A stretch of DNA of 64,000 nt from Halobaculum sp. MBLA0147 (GTDB lineage Archaea; Halobacteriota; Halobacteria; Halobacteriales; Haloferacaceae): contig NZ_JBGKAD010000001.1 in NCBI RefSeq assembly GCF_041361345.1, positions 2,046,001-2,110,000 on the forward strand. The letters are read 5' to 3'. The notes under the pieces are model-generated. The model was not told the origin of the DNA and did no database searches. It saw only the letters and a list, made by a program, of their open reading frames with translations. This document shows, piece by piece, positions 55,727 to 64,000 of this stretch (the first letter of the stretch is position 1; each line of letters begins with the position of its first letter). The position numbers and the translations under genes were made by a program.

Positions 55727-55775
55727 GTTTCGACTACACGCAATCATCCCCACAACCCCCGGGGGTCGACGGAGA

Positions 55776-56318
55776 TCACCAGGGTTCGTCCTTCAGTCCG
55801 AGCCAGTAGGCGACGACGTTCGTCCCGACGTGGAGCGCGGGCGTGACGACGGCGACGACCAGCAGTCGTCCGGGCGTGAACGTCGTCGCGAACCACCCGC
55901 CGGCGAGCAGCGCCGCACACGCCAGCGCGCCGACGACGAAGTCGAGTTGGTCGAGCCCGGGGAAGGCGGCCCCGCGCTCGCGGCCGCTGCGACGTTTGAG
56001 GAACGACGCCGCCACGTCGCCGGCCATCGCACCCGCCGCGAGCCCGACGGCGGCCGCCAGCGGGAACCGCGGGAGCGCGACGCCGACCGTGTCGCCGACC
56101 GGCCCCGCGACGCCGTTGGCGACCAGCGCGAGGGCGACACCCGCGAGGGTGCCGACGAGAGTGCCGCGCCACGTCTTCCCGTCGCCGAGCAGCCGGCGGT
56201 CCCCCATCGTCCGCCCGCCGTCGATGGGGCGGCCGCCACCCGCGAGGACGGCCGCGTTGTTCGGGACGTACGCGGGTAACATCGCCCACAGCGCACCGGC
56301 GACGACGGAGACGAGCAT
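55776..56318 (-). CDS. carS: CDP-archaeol synthase
   Basis: A 180-residue membrane enzyme (CTP:2,3-di-O-geranylgeranylglycerol-1-phosphate cytidylyltransferase) of archaeal phospholipid synthesis. It has five hydrophobic segments and the family signatures [15 protein letters not shown] near 15, [12 protein letters not shown] near 47 and [14 protein letters not shown] near 118, which carry the Mg/CTP site residues. It lies 165 bases from geranylgeranyl reductase on the same strand, pairing two lipid steps. Confidence 0.94.
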   Translation of the reverse strand: MLVSVVAGALWAMLPAYVPNNAAVLAGGGRPIDGGRTMGDRRLLGDGKTWRGTLVGTLAGVALALVANGVAGPVGDTVGVALPRFPLAAAVGLAAGAMAGDVAASFLKRRSGRERGAAFPGLDQLDFVVGALACAALLAGGWFATTFTPGRLLVVAVVTPALHVGTNVVAYWLGLKDEPW

Positions 56319-56388
56319 ACCCGAGGGTCCGTGGGCGTGGGTTAAGATCCGACGATTCGCGTCCGAGCGGCGATCCGACCGTCCGTAG

Positions 56389-56490
56389 CTTCGGCTCGAC
56401 TCCGGTTGGACTCCGCCTGGACTCCGGTTCGGCCCTGGCTCGGCTCCTGCTCGACTTCGGCTCGGCTCCGGCTGGACTCCGCCTCAGCTC
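56389..56490. repeat. Degenerate short tandem repeat after the reductase stop
   Basis: Between carS and the reductase stop, variants of CGGCTCGACTCCGG / TTGGACTCCGCCTGGACTCC follow one another for about 100 bases. Units are 10-18 bases and irregular. The array touches the last codons of the reductase gene at 56484. Confidence 0.65.
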
Positions 56491-57737
56491 CGACTCAGGC
56501 CCGGGATCGAGTCCTGCACCAGGTCGCGAGCGAGCCCGGCGACCAACGGCACGTCGTCGAACGTGAGCAGACTCGCGATGGCGCGGAGACTCCCACTGTT
56601 GGCGCGCTGGAGCGTGTCGTGGCCGAGTCGGCGCAGGTCGGCCATCAGCTTGTCGTACCGCTCGTTGGAGCCGCGGTACAGCAACTCCGTCATCAACAGC
56701 CGGGTCCGCATGTTCGGCGCGACCTCCGAGTGCCAGAGGTCGTCGTAGACGCTCATCATCTCCGCGGAGGTGTCCGGCTCCCCCGTCAGGGCGCTGTCGG
56801 CCGTCGCGGCTGCCATCCGCCCGGAGCGCATGCACTTGTCGATCCCCTCGCCCCACAGCGGGTCGACCGTCGGGACGGTGTCGCCGATGGCCATGAACCC
56901 GCCCGTCGACAGTGTGTCGGGCATCTGGATGTGTGCGGAGCCGCGGTGTTGTTTCCCCTCGATCCGCTCGGCGTCCTCGAAGCGGGGGTCCGTCTCCATC
57001 CAGTACTCGAGGTAGTCGTCGATCCGGAAGTCGTCGCGGGCGTTCTGGCGGTGACTCTCGTTTTGGATGTAACAGACGCCGACCTTCGCCTCGCTGCCGC
57101 CGGTGTGGAACACCCACGAGTAGCCGCCGGGCGCGAGGTCGTGGTCGAGTCGCAACATCATCGCGTCCGTCAGGTCCGCGTACTCCGGGTGGTCCACGTC
57201 GATGCCACGGAGTTCGTACTCCACGCCGATGGCCTGCCGCTCGCGCTTGAGGTCACACACGTCCAGCTTCCGGGCGAGCGGGGCCGCCGGGCCGGTGGCG
57301 TCGATCACCACGTCGGCGAGCACCTCCTCGTCGCCGTTGTACCGGACACCGACCGCCTTCCCGTCGTCGCGGATCGGTGCCGTCGCGCGGGCGTCGAACC
57401 GCACGTCGGCGCCGTCGTCGCGCGCGTCCGCGACGAGCCACTGCTTGTACTCCGCGAACTCCAGGACGGCTCCGGTCTGGTCGCGGACGAAGTGGTCGTT
57501 GGGCGACTCCAAGACGACCTCGTCGGTGTAGTTCATGACGACCTCGTCGGGGATGCCGAACGAGGACATCGTGGAGGGGAACGTGCCGGCCGTCGACTTG
57601 TTCGAGCCCGCCGGGAACTCGGCTTCACCCTCGGCTTCCAAGAGCAGTACGTCGTAGTTCCGTGCCGCGAGGTCGCGTGCGCACTGGCCACCCGCCGGGC
57701 CGGCGCCCGCGATCACGACGTCGTAGTGTTCGGTCAT
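56484..57737 (-). CDS. Geranylgeranyl reductase (digeranylgeranylglycerophospholipid reductase-like)
   Basis: A 417-residue FAD enzyme that saturates isoprenoid chains of archaeal lipids. The Rossmann motif VVIAGAGPAGGQCARDLA is at 8-25; the second FAD motif MAIGDTVPTVDPLWGEGIDKCMRSG near 290-315 is typical of the family, as is YSWVFHTGG near 215. The ATG at 57737 begins the Rossmann strand; the longer frame upstream is antisense. Same strand as carS. Confidence 0.93.
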   Translation of the reverse strand: MTEHYDVVIAGAGPAGGQCARDLAARNYDVLLLEAEGEAEFPAGSNKSTAGTFPSTMSSFGIPDEVVMNYTDEVVLESPNDHFVRDQTGAVLEFAEYKQWLVADARDDGADVRFDARATAPIRDDGKAVGVRYNGDEEVLADVVIDATGPAAPLARKLDVCDLKRERQAIGVEYELRGIDVDHPEYADLTDAMMLRLDHDLAPGGYSWVFHTGGSEAKVGVCYIQNESHRQNARDDFRIDDYLEYWMETDPRFEDAERIEGKQHRGSAHIQMPDTLSTGGFMAIGDTVPTVDPLWGEGIDKCMRSGRMAAATADSALTGEPDTSAEMMSVYDDLWHSEVAPNMRTRLLMTELLYRGSNERYDKLMADLRRLGHDTLQRANSGSLRAIASLLTFDDVPLVAGLARDLVQDSIPGLSRS

Positions 57738-57832
57738 GATGGAGATGCGTCGAGAGAGTCTCTTCGCTCGTACACAGGCTGGAACGGCGGCCTGTTGTGC
57801 TTTCTGGTTCCGGGACGACGGCCGTCCGGCGG

Positions 57833-59488
57833 TCACCGACGGTAGTGTCGCTCGTAGTACCGCACAGTGCCCAACACGACACCCCCGACGAGACAGAACC
57901 CGCCTGGCAACAGAAACAACGCCGAATCGAAGACCAGTCCGACGACGAGTAACGCCCCTCCGAGCGCGACCGTCGCGACGGTCTGTGCGTACCACTCCGT
58001 GCGACTCGCCGACGCCCGATCTGGGCTCCCGACTGGATAGTACACACCTCCGGCGGCGAACACGATCGGGAGCACGACGGTCGGTTCCACCACGGCCGCA
58101 ACGACGGACTGCGGCTCGTAGAGCGATCCGAGTGCCAACCCCGTCTGAACGAGTGGGACCGAGAGCAACGCTCCGGCGGCGAGTGGTGCTCTCTCGTCTC
58201 CGACTGCCGACACTCGCCCACGGCTTCGGACGAGGAGCAACAGGAGACCGAGTCCGATCAGGGGCCACAGTGGGACGAGTGGCCCACCGGCGAGCGGGAA
58301 CTCCGGAATCATCGACGCACCGACAGTGGCACTCGCTACCGCCGGCAAGAGGAGGCCAGGCGGACGCGCCGGTGCAGTCGGTCGGTCGTCGAGTGTGGCG
58401 ACGACGCGTTGGGCCTGTCGGAACCAGTGGACGGCAGCGTACACCGACGCGGCGACGAGGAGCACACCGGTGCCGAAGACCCGCCAAGCGACACCGACGA
58501 TGTCGACGGCAGTGGACGGCTCGTCCGGCAGCACGGCGGCTGCGGCGGTGACCGCCTGTGCGGCGAGTGGTGGCCACCCTCCGAGTAGTGCGAGACCGTA
58601 CGCCGCCGGTGTCAGTCCGGCTACGACACCGGCGAGTACGGGTATTCCCAGGATCATCTCCTCCGTTCCGATCCCGGCCGGTGTCGGGAGGTGTAACACC
58701 GATCGTTCTGGAGAGCTCGTTCGGAGCCGCCCCACGATAGTGTCGGGCACCCGTCGTCGAACGGCCGACGACTCTGCGAGTACGCCACCGAGCACGGCGA
58801 GGTCGGGGAGCGGGAACGTGTACAAGAGTACCATCGTGCCGACGACTAGTACGACACCAGTGACGGGGACGAACGACGGGAGCAGCAAGACACTCGCCCG
58901 ACGAGTCACACTCGCGGTGTACCCACCGGCTGTGGCGTCTCGCCGGATCTCACCGCGAAGGTCGACGGGAGTGACCCCGTCGACGAGCCGCACCGGATAG
59001 CCGTCGGGGCTCGCGAACTGCCAGCCGTACCGCCACCGACAGTACGACGGGAACCCCACCCCGGTCACGACGACGGCGACCGACACGACGACCCCAACCG
59101 AAGCGAGCGACTCGGCACCGGTTGCTACCCAGTACAACAGCAGTGTCCACCCAGTCACCAGCAGTCTGAGTGCACGAACGTCTCCGATGGACGCCGGAGC
59201 GTTCGTCTCCCGACGCGCCGTCTCCGAGAGCGACGCGTGTGCTGGCTCGAACAACAGCCACCCGTACTGGTAGACGGCGACGGTCACGACCGCCAGTCCA
59301 GTCGTCTCGGACCCCACGAGACCACCGGCGAGCGAGACGACCGGCAACAACTCGGGCCAGAGGTCCCCGTACCGGACGACGAGGTCGACCACGACGGCGA
59401 CCACCAGCGTCCGCCCCGGGCGGAACCGCCGACGAGGTGGACTACGGAGTGACACGAGTGAAACCGTCTGTTCCAACCACAAATACAA
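57833..59488 (-). CDS. Polytopic membrane protein of unknown function
   Basis: A 551-residue protein with roughly twelve hydrophobic segments, an Arg-rich N-terminus and a short C-terminal YYERHYRR tail. No catalytic or transporter motif is recognised; PSYCRWRYGWQFASPDGYPV near 150 is the most polar conserved-looking loop. It stands alone, divergent from purS. Codon and amino-acid composition fit the host. Confidence 0.65.
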   Translation of the reverse strand: MYLWLEQTVSLVSLRSPPRRRFRPGRTLVVAVVVDLVVRYGDLWPELLPVVSLAGGLVGSETTGLAVVTVAVYQYGWLLFEPAHASLSETARRETNAPASIGDVRALRLLVTGWTLLLYWVATGAESLASVGVVVSVAVVVTGVGFPSYCRWRYGWQFASPDGYPVRLVDGVTPVDLRGEIRRDATAGGYTASVTRRASVLLLPSFVPVTGVVLVVGTMVLLYTFPLPDLAVLGGVLAESSAVRRRVPDTIVGRLRTSSPERSVLHLPTPAGIGTEEMILGIPVLAGVVAGLTPAAYGLALLGGWPPLAAQAVTAAAAVLPDEPSTAVDIVGVAWRVFGTGVLLVAASVYAAVHWFRQAQRVVATLDDRPTAPARPPGLLLPAVASATVGASMIPEFPLAGGPLVPLWPLIGLGLLLLLVRSRGRVSAVGDERAPLAAGALLSVPLVQTGLALGSLYEPQSVVAAVVEPTVVLPIVFAAGGVYYPVGSPDRASASRTEWYAQTVATVALGGALLVVGLVFDSALFLLPGGFCLVGGVVLGTVRYYERHYRR

Positions 59489-59585
59489 TTCTAGCTGGGA
59501 GAGCTATCCCGAGAGTGCTGCACGAACGTGGATACACGGCCGCGAGCCGTAACGGATTTGACCCACGACTACGCACCACGAGCCG

Positions 59586-59975
59586 ATGACCGCCTACACC
59601 GCGACCGTCACGGTGCGTCTCAAGGGTGGCGTGTTGAACCCGGAGGCAGAGACGACGGCGCGCGCACTCGACAGGCTGGGGTTCGAGGTGGAGTCGCTGC
59701 GGTCGGCCGACCGCTACGAACTGGATCTCGACGCAGAGTCGGCGGACGCGGCCGCCGAGCGCGCCGAGGCGATGGCCGAACGCCTGCTCGCGAACCCGAC
59801 GATCCACGACTACGAGGTGAGCGTCGACCGCCGCGCGTCCGCCGCGACGGACGGGTCGGGGGAGACGGCCGACACGAGCGACGCGGGCGAGACGGGCGAG
59901 ACGGTGGACACGGACGGGTCGGGTGAGACGGCCAGTCGGGCGGAGACGGCAGCCGCGGAGGGTGACGAGCGGTGA
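59586..59975 (+). CDS. purS: Phosphoribosylformylglycinamidine synthase subunit PurS
   Basis: A 129-residue protein. Residues 1-82 are PurS (TATVTVRLKGGVLNPEAETTARALDRLGFEVESLR), the small subunit that links PurQ and PurL. Residues 83-129 are an extra Thr/Glu/Gly-rich acidic tail not found in bacterial PurS. The purQ start overlaps its stop by four bases. Confidence 0.95.
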   Translation: MTAYTATVTVRLKGGVLNPEAETTARALDRLGFEVESLRSADRYELDLDAESADAAAERAEAMAERLLANPTIHDYEVSVDRRASAATDGSGETADTSDAGETGETVDTDGSGETASRAETAAAEGDER

Positions 59976-60670
59976 CGGTCGCCGTCGTCAGGTTCGGCGG
60001 CTCGAACTGCGACCGCGACGCCGTCGCCGCGCTCGGCCACCTCGGCGTCGACGCGGCACTCGTCTGGCACGAGGACGGCCTCGCGGACGGGGCCGGCGTC
60101 GCCGACCCGACCGACCTCGAGGGTGTCGTCCTCCCCGGTGGGTTCTCGTACGGCGACTACCTCCGGGCGGGTGCCATCGCGGCACGCGCGCCGATCCTCG
60201 AGGAGGTGCGGACGGCGGCCGAGGCGGGCGTCCCCGTGTTGGGTGTCTGTAACGGTGCCCAGATCGGCGCGGAGTCCGGGCTCGTCGCCGGGGCGTTCAC
60301 GACGAACGCCTCCGCGCGGTTCCAGTGTGAACACGTCCACCTCCGCGTCGAGCGGGCGGACACGCCGTGGACCGCCGCCTACGAGCCCGGCGAGGTGCTC
60401 GCCGTCCCCATCGCCCACGCCGAGGGACGGTTCGTCGCCGACGAGGCGACCGCCGAGCGACTCGCCGACGAGGACCGCGTGCTGTTCCGGTACTGTGACG
60501 CCGACGGTTCGGTCACCGACGAGGCCAACCCCAACGGATCGCGACACAACGTCGCCGGTGTGCTCGGCGACGACGATCACGTCGCGGTGATGATGCCACA
60601 TCCCGAACGCGCGACGCTCCCGGACGTGGGCGGGACGGACGGACAGGGCGTCCTGCGAGCGTTCGCCTGA
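59972..60670 (+). CDS. purQ: Phosphoribosylformylglycinamidine synthase subunit PurQ
   Basis: A 232-residue class I glutamine amidotransferase delivering ammonia to PurL. VRFGGSNCDRDAV at the start, LPGGFSYGDYLRAGAIA near 53, nucleophile in VLGVCNGAQIG near 90, and MMPHPERATLP near 210 are PurQ signatures. GTG start inside the purS stop. The 288-base gap to 60959 holds only two overlapping Arg-rich frames that I do not accept as genes. Confidence 0.96.
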   Translation: MTVAVVRFGGSNCDRDAVAALGHLGVDAALVWHEDGLADGAGVADPTDLEGVVLPGGFSYGDYLRAGAIAARAPILEEVRTAAEAGVPVLGVCNGAQIGAESGLVAGAFTTNASARFQCEHVHLRVERADTPWTAAYEPGEVLAVPIAHAEGRFVADEATAERLADEDRVLFRYCDADGSVTDEANPNGSRHNVAGVLGDDDHVAVMMPHPERATLPDVGGTDGQGVLRAFA

Positions 60671-60958
60671 GACCCTCCGATTCGAGTCTTCTCGCCCCGG
60701 AGCTCACGAACGCCGTTCTCCATCCAGTTTTCGAGCCGTCACCCAATTCTCAGATGTCGTACCGCTAGGGTCAGTTTGAAACCCGCGACCGTGGTGACTG
60801 CCGCGTATGACTCGCAGGACCCACACCGCCGGCCGCCACCGGGCGGTGTCCCGAGAGACCGACCGGCGACACGCGACACTCGGACCGACGCGGACGGCCG
60901 GCGTAGTGTCGACGACGACCGACGAGACGGACTCCACACGGACGGAGGGAGCCGACCC

Positions 60959-63283
60959 GTGGTGACACTCGACCCGCGGGAGAGCCACCCGACGAAGGTC
61001 ACGCTCGGGTTCGTCCTCGTGGTGGGTGTCGTCGCCGCTCTCGGTGCGTTCACCGTGATCTCGGTCGGCGACACGGTCCGTGCGGACAACACGGAGACGA
61101 TGGTCGGGGAGGCGGACGCCGTCGACGACGTGGTCGAGGCGACGCTCGACAACCTCCGTAGCTCGGCGGTCGCGGCTGCCCGCGAGACGGAACAGTCCCG
61201 CACCGGGCCGTCGATCTCTATCTCTACACGGACCGATCTGAACGAACGGTACCGGCAACGGACGCTCGGGGGCGACGTCGCCGGTGTCCACCTCGTGAAC
61301 CCCGAGAGTGACGAGGTGCTGGCCTCCTCGCGGTCCGAGGTCGTCGGGGAGTCCGTCTCCGCGCTCGGGCTGTCGGTACCGAGCGGACTCGAGGCCGAGG
61401 CGACGCGGGTCGCGTACGTCTCGGACGCGGGGCCGAACGGCTCGTGGGTGGTGTACGCCGGTACCGACCGCGGGAACGTGATCGTCCAGCGGACGCCGTA
61501 CGCGTTCGTCGACCGCGAGGTCGAGGGGATCGTCGACGAGACGCGCGTCCGGGTCGTGAACGACGCCGGCGTCGTCGTCTACGACAGCGAGTCCGTCGAC
61601 GCGGTCGGCACCCAACACACGGACGGCGCGGGTGTCTCCTCGCCGGCCGTGCAGGCGGCACTGGACGGCGAGTCCGGGTCGACGACCGTCGCCGCCGCGA
61701 ACAGTCCGACCGCCGAGCGGGTGATCGCCGGCTACAACGACCGGATCGGCTCGACCGGCTGGGGGACGGTCGCGTACGCGGAACCCTCCGTACTGTTCTC
61801 CTCTGTCACCGACGTGCGCAACAACCTCTTCCTGCTGTTGGGCGGTGTCGCGATCGCGCTCGTCGGCTTCGCGCTCGTCGTCGAGCGGCCGGCAGTACAG
61901 GAACTGCGGCGGCTGACGGGCCACGTCGACGCGATGGAGTCGGGCGATCTCGACACGGCGGTCGAGACCGACCGCCGCGACGAGTTCGGCGAGTTGGGTG
62001 AGGGGTTAGAGGCGATGCGCGTCAGACTCCGCGAGCGGATCGAGGAGGCCGAGCGGGCGACCGAGGAGGCCGAGGCCGCTCGCGAGGAGGCGGAGGCGCT
62101 CTCCGAGCACCTCGAGACGAAGGCCGACGACTACCGCGCGGCGATCCAGACGCTCGCAGACGGAGACTTCACCGTCCGCGTCGACCCGGAGAGCGACCAC
62201 GACGGGATGCGCGAGATCGGCGAGACGCTCAACGACGTCGTCGCGGAACTGGAGACGACGATCGCCGAGGTCCAGCAGTTCGCGGACGAGGTCGCCGACT
62301 CGATGACGGCGCTGACGACGAGCGCCGAGGAGATCGAGGGTGCGACCGCGGACGTCTCCGAGACGGTCCAGTCGATCAGCGCCGGGACGGACGAACAGCG
62401 CGAGCGACTCGCCTCCGTCGCCGACGAGATGGGCGACATGTCCGCCACCGTCGAGGAGGTCGCCGCAACCTCCGGCGAAGTCGCCGACAACGCCGCGACC
62501 GCCGCCGATCTGAGCCGGGAGGGGCGCGACGCCGCCGAGGACGCCGTCGACGCGCTCGACGAGGTGGAGACGGTGACCGGCGAGGCAGTCGAGGCGGTCG
62601 ACGAGTTGGTCGAGCAGGTCGAACAGATCGAAGAGTTCGCAGACGTGATCGGGGACATCGCCGAGCAGACCGACATGCTCGCGTTGAACGCCAACGTGGA
62701 GGCCGCCCGCAGCGACGGCAACTCGGACGGGTTCGCGGTGGTGGCCGACGAGATCAAGACGCTGGCGTCGGACGCGGGCGACCGCGCCGACGACATCGAG
62801 GCGCTCGTCGGCGAGGTCGGCGACCAGACGGACGCCACCGCCGACCGGATGCGGACGGCGAACGAACGACTCCGGTCGTCCGTGGAGACGGTCGAGACGG
62901 CGATCGACGCGTTGGTCGACATCGGCGAGGTCGTCGAGCGGACGAACGACGGCGTCCAGAACATCGATCAGGCGACGGACGACCAGGCGGCCACGACCGA
63001 AGAGGTGACGGCGACGGTCGAGGAGGTGCGCGAGATCGCGACGGAGAACGCCGACGAGGCCAGCGACGCCGCCGCGGCTGCGGAGGAACAGACTGCTACC
63101 GTCTCCGAAGTCGCTCGCACCGCAGACCGCGTCGCCGACGAGGCCGGCGACCTCCGGGCGGCGACGGAACGGTTCACGGTCGCCCCCGACGCGGGCGGTG
63201 CAGCCTCGGGCGCGGACGGTGCGGTCGAAGACGACACCGTCGGCGACGACCCGGCGGCCCCGACGGCGCCCGACGACGACTGA
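60959..63283 (+). CDS. Methyl-accepting chemotaxis transducer (Htr type)
   Basis: About 774 residues. TM1 is near 14-36 and TM2 near 288-308 (LFLLLGGVAIALVGFALVV), enclosing a 250-residue extracytoplasmic sensor that resembles Cache/dCache domains. HAMP regions follow, then the long coiled-coil signalling domain with hairpin tip QTDMLALNANVEAARSD near 570 and FAVVADEIKTLA, where CheA/CheW bind. The ligand is unknown. Start is uncertain: GTG at 60959 or 60962 is preferred, because the frame further upstream (from TTG 60776) is Arg/Pro-rich. No che genes nearby. Confidence 0.92.
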   Translation: MVTLDPRESHPTKVTLGFVLVVGVVAALGAFTVISVGDTVRADNTETMVGEADAVDDVVEATLDNLRSSAVAAARETEQSRTGPSISISTRTDLNERYRQRTLGGDVAGVHLVNPESDEVLASSRSEVVGESVSALGLSVPSGLEAEATRVAYVSDAGPNGSWVVYAGTDRGNVIVQRTPYAFVDREVEGIVDETRVRVVNDAGVVVYDSESVDAVGTQHTDGAGVSSPAVQAALDGESGSTTVAAANSPTAERVIAGYNDRIGSTGWGTVAYAEPSVLFSSVTDVRNNLFLLLGGVAIALVGFALVVERPAVQELRRLTGHVDAMESGDLDTAVETDRRDEFGELGEGLEAMRVRLRERIEEAERATEEAEAAREEAEALSEHLETKADDYRAAIQTLADGDFTVRVDPESDHDGMREIGETLNDVVAELETTIAEVQQFADEVADSMTALTTSAEEIEGATADVSETVQSISAGTDEQRERLASVADEMGDMSATVEEVAATSGEVADNAATAADLSREGRDAAEDAVDALDEVETVTGEAVEAVDELVEQVEQIEEFADVIGDIAEQTDMLALNANVEAARSDGNSDGFAVVADEIKTLASDAGDRADDIEALVGEVGDQTDATADRMRTANERLRSSVETVETAIDALVDIGEVVERTNDGVQNIDQATDDQAATTEEVTATVEEVREIATENADEASDAAAAAEEQTATVSEVARTADRVADEAGDLRAATERFTVAPDAGGAASGADGAVEDDTVGDDPAAPTAPDDD

Positions 63284-63470
63284 TCCCGTACTCGCCGCCA
63301 ACCCCGCCCCCTCGGCGACGACCCATCGGCCCGAGTCGGCCGACCGGTCGTGTGACCGCCGGCCCGTCCAACTACGTGTCACTCACTCGCAGGTGAGTCA
63401 CAGTCTCTAGTGAGCACGCGTTCGACCGCGAACACACGTTTGAAGCCACGCGGGGTCGTACCACGGGTCG

Positions 63471-64000
63471 ATGGCGACCAACACCGCAGACACCGACGCG
63501 GACGCGGCGGCGGACGACGCGTACGAGCAGTTGCTCGACCGAGTGGAACGGATCAGTGCCGTCCAGTCGGCGGGTGGCGTGCTCTCGTGGGACCAGCAGG
63601 TGACGATGCCGGAGGGTGGCACACCCGTCCGCTCGAAGCAGCTGTCGGCGCTGTCCTCCGTCGGCCACGACATGATCACGGCCGACGAGACCGCCGAGTT
63701 GCTCGACACACTCGCCGACCGGGAGTTGGACGACGAGCAGGCGGCCGTCGTCCGCGAGGTGCGTCGCGACTACGAGCGTGCCGACGCCGTCCCACGGGAC
63801 CTCGTCGAGGAGATCTCCGAGACCTCCTCGGAGGCGCTGTCGGCCTGGGAGGAGGCGAAGGCCGAGGACGACTTCGAGACGTTCGCGCCGTACCTGGAGG
63901 AACTGGTCGACCTCCGCCAGCGACAGGCCGAGGCGATCGACCCCGACCGCGACCCCTACGAGGTGCTGTTCGAGGAGTACGAGCCGTGTCTCTCCATCGA
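63471..64000 (+). CDS. M32-family metallocarboxypeptidase, N-terminal part (runs off window)
   Basis: The ATG at 63471 opens a frame continuing to the window end (176 complete codons). SWDQQVTMPEGGTPVRSKQL matches the N-terminal motif of the M32 enzyme at 52131-53714, and the overall similarity (QLLDRVERI, ALSSVGHDM) shows a paralogue. The catalytic HExxH region lies beyond the window. Confidence 0.9.
   Translation, partial: MATNTADTDADAAADDAYEQLLDRVERISAVQSAGGVLSWDQQVTMPEGGTPVRSKQLSALSSVGHDMITADETAELLDTLADRELDDEQAAVVREVRRDYERADAVPRDLVEEISETSSEALSAWEEAKAEDDFETFAPYLEELVDLRQRQAEAIDPDRDPYEVLFEEYEPCLSI

Noticed and set aside
55424-55775. Protein-coding frame across the CRISPR region in continuation of the GNAT gene
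   Set aside because: The frame is only open by chance, lies past the GNAT stop in another frame, and its content is explained by the repeats.

Overview
The window is chromosomal DNA of a halophilic archaeon (class Halobacteria). The evidence is strong GC-richness, very acidic proteins, leaderless-type promoters with TATA boxes about 25 bases before start codons, split archaeal RNA polymerase genes, archaeal lipid genes (carS, geranylgeranyl reductase), archaeosine synthesis, PurO, and a CtaA-CtaB fusion next to coxB. Genus cannot be read from the sequence.

Layout. 0-11 kb: heme O synthase and cytochrome oxidase subunit II, tRNA-Gln, a beta-propeller protein with a PadR regulator, an HTH/zinc-ribbon protein, PurO, thiolase, a lipoprotein, an AAA+ ATPase, and a first copy of a small module (4-TM protein plus two overlapping micro-proteins). 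11-30 kb: mostly housekeeping genes: Ste24-type protease, membrane proteins, intron-containing tRNA-Arg(UCU), UPF0200/UPF0201 pair, carotenoid oxygenase, an ABC substrate-binding protein whose two halves are in swapped order, RNase Z, primase large subunit, a MinD-like ATPase, PHP phosphoesterase, CPBP protease, archaeosine enzyme RaSEA and an aminotransferase. 29.5-38.5 kb: RNA polymerase operon rpoH-rpoB''-rpoB'-rpoA'-rpoA''-nusA on the minus strand, with a mini-intein in the rpoA'' trigger loop. 38.7-39 kb: tRNA-Asp with a duplicated 3' end. 39-43 kb: ADP-forming acetyl-CoA synthetase and a phosphotransacetylase-like partner. 43-48.4 kb: trpDFEG operon followed by a second copy of the 4-TM/micro-protein module.

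48.4-52.1 kb is an accessory patch, AT-richer around 48.4-49.9 kb: a Tat-exported protein with a metzincin-like metalloprotease, a lipoprotein, an AbrB/PIN toxin-antitoxin pair, and a divergent HTH/PemK-type pair. 52-64 kb: M32 carboxypeptidase, lipoprotein, GNAT, a relic CRISPR array without cas genes, carS, geranylgeranyl reductase, a large membrane protein, purS-purQ, a chemotaxis-type transducer and the start of a second M32 carboxypeptidase that runs off the end.

Most promising for follow-up: the circularly permuted substrate-binding protein (18540-19889), the twin 4-TM/micro-protein modules (10.0-11.0 and 43.0-43.8 kb), the relic CRISPR array (55.44-55.68 kb), and the rpoA'' mini-intein. 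Several genes also have short tandem repeats that begin at or near the gene's last codons.
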